Shown here in pieces: positions 1-5,564 of a stretch of DNA of 5,564 bases. Position numbers and translations under genes: made by a program. The stretch comes from an uncultured Pseudomonadota bacterium (GTDB taxonomy: Bacteria; Desulfobacterota_B; Binatia; UBA9968). Every line of letters starts with the position of its first letter. Within the stretch, counting starts at the first letter, position 1. The stretch spans positions 1 through 5,564 of the forward strand of contig CAMLCX010000351.1 of NCBI GenBank assembly GCA_946478635.1, written 5' to 3'. The notes beneath the pieces are model-generated. The model did no database searches. It had not been told where the DNA came from and saw nothing but the letters and a program-made list of their open reading frames with translations.

Positions 1-37
1 GTGGTCTCGCCATGTGACCACTCTAACATAATTAGTC
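1..37. other. Non-coding tail after comEC with an inverted repeat
   Basis: The 37 bases after the comEC stop contain GTGGTC (1-6) and GACCAC (16-21), a perfect six-base inverted repeat around a nine-base loop. It could be the stem of a terminator whose T-tract lies beyond the window. Alternatively, ATG at 11-13 on the minus strand opens a frame reading MARP at the edge, possibly the start of the next gene. Too little sequence is visible to choose. Confidence 0.3.
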
Positions 38-2551
38 TCATCTTGAAAACACGATGGAATCAGTAGGGCTCGCGCTTAAATTGATCTCGCCTTTCCTGCC
101 GCTTTTGTATCCCGAATAGCGCAGCGTGGCGCCGTTGGTTTCGATGATGATCGCGCCGTCCACAGCGGTGCGCAGGACGTCCGCGCCCGATTGCTGATAG
201 CGCTCCGCCACCTCTTCACGCTGCGCTTCATTGCGGCTGCGCGCCCCGGCGGAGATCACCGCCAGTGCGGGCCGAACCGCGGCGATGAACTCTGCCGTGC
301 TCGCCGTCGGACCACCGTGGCGCGGCACTTTCAAGACCGCGCTGCGAATCCGATCCACGCGTTGCAACAACGCCATCTCATCCCGTTTGTCGATGTCACC
401 GGCGAACAGGTAGCGCAAATTGCCATGCTCCAGCCGCAACACCACGGAACTTTCTTCCGATTTTTCCACGGGCGGATGCAACGCGCACAAGCGGACTGGG
501 TCGATAATTCGACAGGCTTGCAGCTCATGGAGCGCGACGCGCGGGAGCTTGGCCTGCTCCAGCGCTTCCTCCAGGTCTTCGAATCGGCCGGTCTGGCCCC
601 GCGCCGAACCCGACCAAAACTCCTCTGGCGAAAACTCCGTGAGGATCGCACGCATGCCGCCGTAATGATCGATGCGTGGATGGGTCACGACGAGATAATC
701 GACCTTAAGTATCTTGCGCGAGCGCAGATAGGGCGCAACGATCGCCTCCCCCGTGTCAAAATCTCCGACGGCGGTACCGCCGGCATCGATCAACATCACC
801 TTGGAGCCTGGCAATTCCACCACCGCCGCGTCACCCTGGCCGACGTTTAGATGGGTGATGCGCATTTCCTTGCGCTGGTAGCGCTCGCTCCACCAGTACC
901 CGACGTCCGCTGCGAGCAGGAGCACACCGACGGTAAGCGCCGTCACGCGATGCGCCTTCTTGGTGAAAGCAAAGACACTGATCAGCAAACCGTAGAGCAG
1001 CGCGATCTCTAAAGCATTTGGCGCAGGCACGCCGAAATTTGCCAGCGGCAAATTGGTAAACAAGTGCACCAGCCAGGTCGTAAGCGAAACCAGCTTGTCC
1101 GCAACGCCGGCCAGCAGAGCGCCGGCTTCAGGGGCAAACACCGCGCAAAAGCCGATGACGAGGCCTAAAGGCACGATGATGAAACCAACCAGGGGCACGA
1201 CGATCGGATTGGCGAGAAAGCCGGCGAGCGACAGGTGGCCAAAGTAATGGGCGATCAACGGGCCGGTGCCGAGCGTTGCCAGCAGCGGCACGGCAAGATG
1301 CATGCTCGCTTGTCTCAGGCGGGCTCGAAACCAGCTCCGTTCCTGCGGCAATTCATCGCGCGCGTTTGCCGGTTGCCGGATGTAAAACCTCCGCATTCCC
1401 CAGACAATAAAAAGTACCGCAAGAAAAGAAAGTTGAAATGAAATGTCCGCCACCACGCCAGGCCAGAGAAGGGCAATGAGCAGGGCCGCCAACGTCAAGC
1501 TCGCAAATACTTCCTCTTCGCGATCGAGCAAGACCGCCAGTTGATAGACGCCGATCATGATCGCCGAACGAACGGTCGGCACCATCGCGCCGGCAAGCGC
1601 CGTGTAAAAGAGCACCGCCAGAAAAGAAAAAAATGCCGCCACCTTCAAAAGATTCAGGCGCAGCATGAGGAAAGTGCTGTATTGTCCGCCGTAGCGAATG
1701 AGAACGAAAACAACCAACCCAAGCATGGCGACGTGCAGGCCGGAGATCGAGAGCACGTGATTGACCCCCGCTGCGGTGAACGCCGCGCGTGTATCCTTGC
1801 TGATGCCGCCCATGTCGCCGACCACCAGCGCAGTCAACAAGCCGCTGGTCTCGCGAGATAGATGGGTGTCGATGAATCGCCGGATGCGGCGGCGTAAATC
1901 TTCAACGAAAACACGAATCGCGCCGGTATGCCTTGCCAGCAACTCGGCTTCCTGATCGTTTTCCAAAAATCCGGTGACGTAGACTGCCCGGCGGGCAAGA
2001 TAAGTCGCATAATCGAATCCGCCGGGATTGCCGCTGTTTTGCGGAACCAGCGGTCGGATCCAGAAGCGCACCCGGTCGCCGTAACGCCAGTCCCGACGGA
2101 TGCTGCGCAGGGTCACGAGAATATCGCCGGTAATCTCTTCCGCGCCTGTCGGCTGCCAGACCCGCGCCGCGGCTACCTGCCAGCGAGTCCGGTTCACCAG
2201 CTTTTCCGGCTCGTGGCGCAGCGTACCCTCCAGGTACAAGCGCCCCTCGTCGCGCGCCATGACCGAGCGCACGTGATTGGCCGGAAACTCGGGATACAAG
2301 AGTTCGCGGTGCCGCGCATAACCGAGAAAAAGCGCGGACAACGAAAGCGTCAGCAAAAGCGCTTTGCGCCGCCAACGCACCGAACCGATAAGAAAAACCG
2401 GAGCCAGGGAAATCGCCGCAGCTTCGAGCGGGATACGCCAGGGCAGGACCGCAACCGCCTGCCCGAGCAGCAGGGCGAGGGTCGGGACGAACAACCAAGC
2501 CGATGGATGAATTCTCTCTCCGATGGCCTGCCCTCGCCCCTCCGCGCTCAC
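38..2551 (-). CDS. comEC: ComEC/Rec2-family DNA internalization channel protein, complete
   Basis: This is a polytopic inner-membrane protein of 837 residues, within the usual 700-850 range for full-length ComEC. By family knowledge it carries single-stranded DNA across the cytoplasmic membrane during natural transformation. Domains in order: hydrophobic helices at about 19-79; an OB-fold/DUF4131-like soluble region at about 90-205 containing NPGGFDYATYL (175-185); the membrane-embedded Competence domain at about 235-550 with the signature NHVLSISGLHVAMLG (264-278) and roughly ten hydrophobic segments; and a C-terminal metallo-beta-lactamase-like domain at about 563-810. In that last domain HxxxDH is kept (H624, D628, H629), as are LFAGDI (D719) and a variant KVPRHGG (741-747) where KVPHHGS is usual. 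The start is GTG, supported by AGGAG six bases upstream. The gene begins 9 bp after uvrC and is probably coupled to it. Family assignment is very secure; actual competence of the host is not shown, since no comEA, comF or pilus gene is in view. Confidence 0.96.
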   Translation of the reverse strand: MSAEGRGQAIGERIHPSAWLFVPTLALLLGQAVAVLPWRIPLEAAAISLAPVFLIGSVRWRRKALLLTLSLSALFLGYARHRELLYPEFPANHVRSVMARDEGRLYLEGTLRHEPEKLVNRTRWQVAAARVWQPTGAEEITGDILVTLRSIRRDWRYGDRVRFWIRPLVPQNSGNPGGFDYATYLARRAVYVTGFLENDQEAELLARHTGAIRVFVEDLRRRIRRFIDTHLSRETSGLLTALVVGDMGGISKDTRAAFTAAGVNHVLSISGLHVAMLGLVVFVLIRYGGQYSTFLMLRLNLLKVAAFFSFLAVLFYTALAGAMVPTVRSAIMIGVYQLAVLLDREEEVFASLTLAALLIALLWPGVVADISFQLSFLAVLFIVWGMRRFYIRQPANARDELPQERSWFRARLRQASMHLAVPLLATLGTGPLIAHYFGHLSLAGFLANPIVVPLVGFIIVPLGLVIGFCAVFAPEAGALLAGVADKLVSLTTWLVHLFTNLPLANFGVPAPNALEIALLYGLLISVFAFTKKAHRVTALTVGVLLLAADVGYWWSERYQRKEMRITHLNVGQGDAAVVELPGSKVMLIDAGGTAVGDFDTGEAIVAPYLRSRKILKVDYLVVTHPRIDHYGGMRAILTEFSPEEFWSGSARGQTGRFEDLEEALEQAKLPRVALHELQACRIIDPVRLCALHPPVEKSEESSVVLRLEHGNLRYLFAGDIDKRDEMALLQRVDRIRSAVLKVPRHGGPTASTAEFIAAVRPALAVISAGARSRNEAQREEVAERYQQSGADVLRTAVDGAIIIETNGATLRYSGYKSGRKGEINLSASPTDSIVFSR

Positions 2552-2557
2552 AGCTGA

Positions 2558-2562
2558 CTCCT
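2558..2562 (-). promoter_or_regulatory. Ribosome binding site of comEC, overlapping the uvrC stop codon
   Basis: On the minus strand the sequence reads TAGGAGTCAGCTGTG. The AGGAG core shares its first two bases with the uvrC TAG stop and lies six bases before the comEC GTG. This is near-ideal SD spacing, it fixes the comEC start, and it implies that ribosomes finishing uvrC can re-initiate on comEC. Confidence 0.85.
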
Positions 2563-4435
2563 ATTGTGATTCGCCGCGCAAACCCTGCATGATCTCTCTG
2601 GCTACCTGCTCGTTCATCGAAGGCACCGCGAGCAATTCTTCGAGCGACGCCTGTTCGATGCGTTTGACGCTGCCGAAGGCGCGCAGCAAAGCACGTTTGC
2701 GCGCCCCGCCCACGCCCGGAATGCGATCGAGCGCCGAATAAAGCGTTTGTTTCGACCGAAGCTTGCGGTGATGGGTGATCGCAAAGCGATGCGCCTCGTC
2801 GCGCACCCTCTGCAAGAGAAAGAGCGCATTGGAGTTGCGCTTCAAAATCACCGGATTACTTTGCCCCGGCAAAAATACTCGTTCCTCGGACCGTTCGATT
2901 TCGGCGCTGCGCGGCGCCGCCTGCACGCGCATCTTGGCAAGACCCGCGGCATCGACACCCTCGATCCCGAGCTCGGCCATCGCCGTCAAAGCCATCGCCA
3001 GCTGTCCCCTGCCGCCGTCGACGACGATCAAGTCCGGCAGATCGGCATCTTCCTTGCCGCGGCGAAAACGCCGCTTGAGGACTTCGAGCATCATGCCGAA
3101 ATCATCGCCGCCCGACGCCGGATCGATGGTGCGAATGCGAAAATGGCGATAAAAGTTTTTGTTCGGCTCGCCGTCGATGAACGTCACCATGGAACCGACC
3201 GCGTTGGCGCCATGAATCATCGAGATATCGAAGCACTCGACCCGCTGCGGATAGCGCTTCAAGCGCAACTGCGCCTGCAGCTCCCGCAGCATCGTCTCGC
3301 GGGCTTTCTCCTGATCGTGCCGCTCTGAAAAGCTCTGCCTGGCATTATCTTCGGCCATCTGCACCAGATGCCGCTTGTCGCCGCGCTGCGGGTTGATGAT
3401 CTCCGCTCGCTTGCCCTTGCGCTCCGCAAGATACTCCTCCCGCGCCTGTTTGTCTTCCAAGTTTACCGGCAGAAGAATTTCGTCCGGCACGAAGCGTTGC
3501 CCCTGATAGAATTGCGTCAACAGAGAGCCGACGATTTCCTCGTCGGGAAACTCCAAATCCTGCAGGGAGTAGGAAAGATTTTCCGTCAGCTTGCCCTGGC
3601 GCACGAGCAGCACCTGCACTTCGATAAAACCGCCCTCGCGATAGAGGCCGAAGACATCCTGATCGGCGCCCCAGTGGGTGACCATCCGCTGTTTTTCGAG
3701 CGTTCTCTCAACCGCTTGAATCTGGTCGCGAATGCGCGCCGCCGCTTCGAACTCCAGCGCCTCGGACTTCGTCTGCATGCGCTGGCGCAGCTCGGCGATC
3801 AACTGTTGCTGCCTGCCCTCGATGAACAGCATCGCCTGGCGCACCTGCTCGCGGTACATATCTTCCGGTACCGCCAGCACACAAGGCGCCATGCAACGCT
3901 TGATCTGGTACTGCAGACAAGGCCGGCTGCGGTTGCGAAAATTGTGATCGGTGCAATTGCGCAACAAAAAATGCTTTTCGATGATGTCGATGGTCTCGCG
4001 GGCGGCCACCGCCGAAGAGAATGGCCCGAAGTAGCGGCTGCCGTCTTTCACGATTTTGCGGGTGGCGAATATGCGCGGCCAGGGATGCTGGGTCGTCACT
4101 TTGATGCTCAGATAGCTCTTGTCGTCTTTGAGGCGGATATTGTAACGCGGCTTGTACTGTTTGATCAGATTGTTTTCGAGGATGAGCGCTTCTTTGTCGC
4201 TGCTCGTGAGCAGCGTTTCGATATCCTCGACGCGCCGCAGCAAAAATTGAACTTGCGAGCGCTCGTCCGAATTATTGAAATAAGAGCGCACCCGCGCGCG
4301 CACGTCCTTGGCTTTGCCGACGTAAATCACTTTGCCGGCTTTGTCGCGCATGAGATAGACGCCCGGGCGCGACGGCAAGCCGGCCAACTTATCGGAGGTC
4401 GGGTTCATGACCTTTCGGAAATCTGCTGCGCTCAC
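2561..4435 (-). CDS. uvrC: UvrABC system protein C, excinuclease subunit, complete
   Basis: This is the dual-incision nuclease of nucleotide excision repair, recruited by UvrB at the lesion. Domains in the 624-residue reading: GIY-YIG nuclease for the 3' cut at about 22-100 (GVY 25-27, YVG 38-40, R48, Y52 and the E of LENNLIK, E87); a cysteine quartet C161, C173, C181, C185; a UVR domain at about 212-250 (LEFEAAARIRDQI) that contacts UvrB; an RNase H-like nuclease for the 5' cut at about 398-555 with D403 (FDIS), D473 (VVDGGRGQL) and H549 (RDEAHRFAI); and tandem helix-hairpin-helix DNA-binding motifs at about 568-620. Length fits the family (roughly 590-625). The start is uncertain: GTG at 4435 has an in-frame stop at 4457-4459 just upstream, while ATG at 4408 gives 615 residues and an N-terminus like that of B. 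subtilis UvrC. Neither has a good SD. All catalytic residues I can place are present. Confidence 0.98.
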   Translation of the reverse strand: MSAADFRKVMNPTSDKLAGLPSRPGVYLMRDKAGKVIYVGKAKDVRARVRSYFNNSDERSQVQFLLRRVEDIETLLTSSDKEALILENNLIKQYKPRYNIRLKDDKSYLSIKVTTQHPWPRIFATRKIVKDGSRYFGPFSSAVAARETIDIIEKHFLLRNCTDHNFRNRSRPCLQYQIKRCMAPCVLAVPEDMYREQVRQAMLFIEGRQQQLIAELRQRMQTKSEALEFEAAARIRDQIQAVERTLEKQRMVTHWGADQDVFGLYREGGFIEVQVLLVRQGKLTENLSYSLQDLEFPDEEIVGSLLTQFYQGQRFVPDEILLPVNLEDKQAREEYLAERKGKRAEIINPQRGDKRHLVQMAEDNARQSFSERHDQEKARETMLRELQAQLRLKRYPQRVECFDISMIHGANAVGSMVTFIDGEPNKNFYRHFRIRTIDPASGGDDFGMMLEVLKRRFRRGKEDADLPDLIVVDGGRGQLAMALTAMAELGIEGVDAAGLAKMRVQAAPRSAEIERSEERVFLPGQSNPVILKRNSNALFLLQRVRDEAHRFAITHHRKLRSKQTLYSALDRIPGVGGARKRALLRAFGSVKRIEQASLEELLAVPSMNEQVAREIMQGLRGESQ

Positions 4436-4442
4436 CCGTCTG

Positions 4443-4486
4443 GCCGGTGCCGCTAATCAATGCCCGGCGCCCGTGGCACGACCGGC
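4443..4486 (-). promoter_or_regulatory. Possible GC-rich hairpin in the uvrC leader
   Basis: On the minus strand GCCGG-TCG-TGCC (4486-4475) can pair with GGCACCGGC (4451-4443). This gives nine pairs interrupted by a three-base bulge and closes a 23-base loop. It ends about eight bases before the GTG candidate start of uvrC. No T-run follows, so it is not an intrinsic terminator. In GC-rich DNA a stem like this can arise by chance, so a regulatory role is only a suggestion. Confidence 0.25.
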
Positions 4487-4527
4487 TGGGAGCAGCGTCT
4501 AATACACCGCTATCGATTGTGATTCGT

Positions 4528-4542
4528 TGATCGATTCGATCA
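4528..4542. repeat. 15-base perfect palindrome TGATCGATTCGATCA downstream of uvrB
   Basis: TGATCGA and TCGATCA flank a single central T, about 20 bases past the uvrB stop. A second ATCGATT lies at 4512-4518 (the first at 4530-4536), and GATTCG occurs at 4521-4526 and 4533-4538. The arrangement resembles a small operator or a repeat cluster, but it matches no LexA consensus I know (CTGT-N8-ACAG or GAAC-N4-GTTC). Confidence 0.4.
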
Positions 4543-4562
4543 TGCGTTTCACCGCGCAAAGG

Positions 4563-5564
4563 TTAGGTGGCCGCGCTTCGTTCCAAGGCCGATTCGCGCA
4601 GCGCCAGTTCTTGTTCCTGAAGCTCACGAATGCGATCGCGCATTTGGGCGGCGCTTTCGAAATCCAGACGTTGCGCCGCGTCTTTCATCTCTTTTTGCAA
4701 CTTTCGGATCATGCGCGTTAAATCGGCCAGGCCGTATTTCGCCGAGCTTTCCGCCGCCAGGGACATATCGACATAGTCCGCATCGTAAATCTTGATCAGC
4801 GGCGAGCCCAGGGATTTGACGATCGATTGGGGCGTGATGCCGTGCTCTGTATTGAACGCCGCCTGCGACTTCCGGCGCCGCTCGGTTTCTTCGATGGCAC
4901 GCTTCATGGAGTCGGTCATCGAATCGGCATACATGATCACCGTGCCGTAAACGTTGCGCGCCGCCCGGCCGATGGTCTGGATCAGCGAGCGGTCAGAGCG
5001 CAAAAAGCCCTCCTTGTCGGCGTCGAGAATCGCCACCAATGAGACTTCCGGCAAATCGAGCCCCTCGCGCAGCAAATTGATGCCCACGAGAACGTCGAAC
5101 TGGCCCATGCGCAGCTGGCGGATGATCTCGACCCGCTCGATGGTTTCGATATCGGAATGAAGGTAGCGAACTTTGACGTTAAGCTCCTGGTAATATTCCG
5201 TCAAATCCTCTGCCATGCGTTTGGTCAAGGTCGTCACCAGCACGCGCTCTTTGCGTTCGACCCGTTTGCGGATCTCTTCCAAAAGGTCGTCGACCTGGCT
5301 GCGCGCCGGCCGGACGATGATCGCCGGATCCATCAAACCGGTGGGACGAATCAACTGTTCCACCACCGCGCCGCGGCTCTTGCCCAGCTCATAGGCCGCC
5401 GGTGTCGCTGATACATAAATCACCTGGTTGACCATGCCCTCGAACTCTTCGAAGTTCAGCGGCCGGTTATCCAGCGCCGACGGCAGGCGAAAACCAAATT
5501 CGACCAGCGTTTCCTTGCGCGAGCGGTCGCCGCGGTACATGCCGCCGATCTGCGGCACGGTGAC
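4563..5564 (-). CDS. uvrB: UvrABC system protein B, C-terminal half, 5' end outside the window
   Basis: UvrB is the DNA-dependent ATPase that verifies lesions in nucleotide excision repair and hands the site to UvrC. The window holds the last 333 residues plus the TAA stop, about half of a typical protein of 660-670 residues. The frame is open through the right edge (first visible codons VT, then [11 protein letters not shown]), so this is a truncation by the window, not a broken gene; the GTG at 5556-5558 is an internal valine codon. Counting from the first visible residue, I see QIGGMYRGD (5-13), YVSATP (50-55), helicase motif IV region [15 protein letters not shown] (107-121), motif V region [16 protein letters not shown] (161-176) with DADKEGF following, motif [11 protein letters not shown] (196-204), and a C-terminal UVR domain (about 285-315, core [13 protein letters not shown]) that pairs with the UvrC UVR domain. 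The Walker A motif and beta-hairpin lie outside the window. Confidence 0.98.
   Translation of the reverse strand, partial: VTVPQIGGMYRGDRSRKETLVEFGFRLPSALDNRPLNFEEFEGMVNQVIYVSATPAAYELGKSRGAVVEQLIRPTGLMDPAIIVRPARSQVDDLLEEIRKRVERKERVLVTTLTKRMAEDLTEYYQELNVKVRYLHSDIETIERVEIIRQLRMGQFDVLVGINLLREGLDLPEVSLVAILDADKEGFLRSDRSLIQTIGRAARNVYGTVIMYADSMTDSMKRAIEETERRRKSQAAFNTEHGITPQSIVKSLGSPLIKIYDADYVDMSLAAESSAKYGLADLTRMIRKLQKEMKDAAQRLDFESAAQMRDRIRELQEQELALRESALERSAAT

Larger units (their letters stand above)
4436..4562. other. uvrB-uvrC intergenic spacer
   Basis: These 127 bases separate the uvrB stop from the first possible uvrC start; the spacer is 154 bases if uvrC begins at the ATG at 4408. It holds a perfect 15-base palindrome, short repeats of ATCGATT and GATTCG, and a GC-rich interrupted inverted repeat. 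I see no T-tract terminator and no convincing -35/-10 pair on the minus strand; TATTAG at about 4498-4503 is only a weak -10 candidate. Co-transcription of uvrC with uvrB is therefore possible, but an internal promoter is not excluded. Confidence 0.6.

Noticed and set aside
191..850. Open reading frame of 219 codons on the plus strand
   Set aside because: It is antisense to the ComEC metallo-beta-lactamase-like domain, lacks any known motif and has no SD of note, so it is a compositional shadow.
1621..1633. A-rich run with seven consecutive A inside comEC, a possible slippage or frameshift site
   Set aside because: The comEC frame is continuous across it and encodes a normal membrane segment (AFFSFLAVLF), so no frameshift is needed.
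1928..2557. Open reading frames of about 200 codons on both strands overlapping the 5' part of comEC
   Set aside because: They are alternative frames of the comEC OB-fold region, which is clearly coding in its own frame (GGFDYATYL and flanking helices).
3368..4456. Open reading frame of 362 codons on the plus strand
   Set aside because: It is antisense to nearly all of uvrC, whose catalytic motifs are intact. The product has no recognisable domain and is rich in Arg, Ala, His and Leu, as expected for a shadow frame in GC-rich coding DNA.
4490..4562. Intrinsic terminator after uvrB
   Set aside because: The short palindrome there is not followed by a T-run on the minus strand, so I do not call a terminator.
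5556..5558. GTG as the start of a shorter UvrB-like protein
   Set aside because: The codon is the internal valine of the conserved [13 protein letters not shown] stretch, and the frame continues open to the window edge; the true start lies outside.

Overview
The window holds three minus-strand genes that read right to left: the 3' half of uvrB (it enters from the right edge), a complete uvrC, and a complete comEC/rec2-type DNA channel gene. Coding sequence fills almost everything. The only non-coding stretches are a uvrB-uvrC spacer of about 127-154 bp (the length depends on the uvrC start), a 9 bp uvrC-comEC gap, and 37 bp at the left edge. I see no tRNA, rRNA, CRISPR array, insertion sequence or prophage gene. 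The long plus-strand reading frames are antisense shadows of these genes.

The sequence is bacterial and moderately GC-rich, with GTG starts and a clear Shine-Dalgarno (SD) site before comEC. The insert in the UvrC nuclease region (residues about 504-523) resembles what I recall from deltaproteobacterial and related uncultured lineages. That placement is a weak impression; three housekeeping genes do not fix a taxon.

UvrB and UvrC act successively in nucleotide excision repair. UvrB verifies the lesion and loads UvrC, which makes the 3' and 5' incisions; their homologous UVR domains, both visible here, mediate the contact. ComEC is the inner-membrane channel through which single-stranded DNA enters during natural transformation. 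Its start lies 9 bp after the uvrC stop, with an SD that overlaps that stop codon, so uvrC and comEC are very probably co-transcribed and translationally coupled. No terminator is visible between uvrB and uvrC, so one transcript could cover all three.

I found no convincing new system. The points that merit a second look are substitutions beside the metal-site motifs in the ComEC nuclease-like domain, a small palindrome and repeat cluster after uvrB, a possible leader hairpin before uvrC, and a possible next gene start or terminator stem at the left edge.
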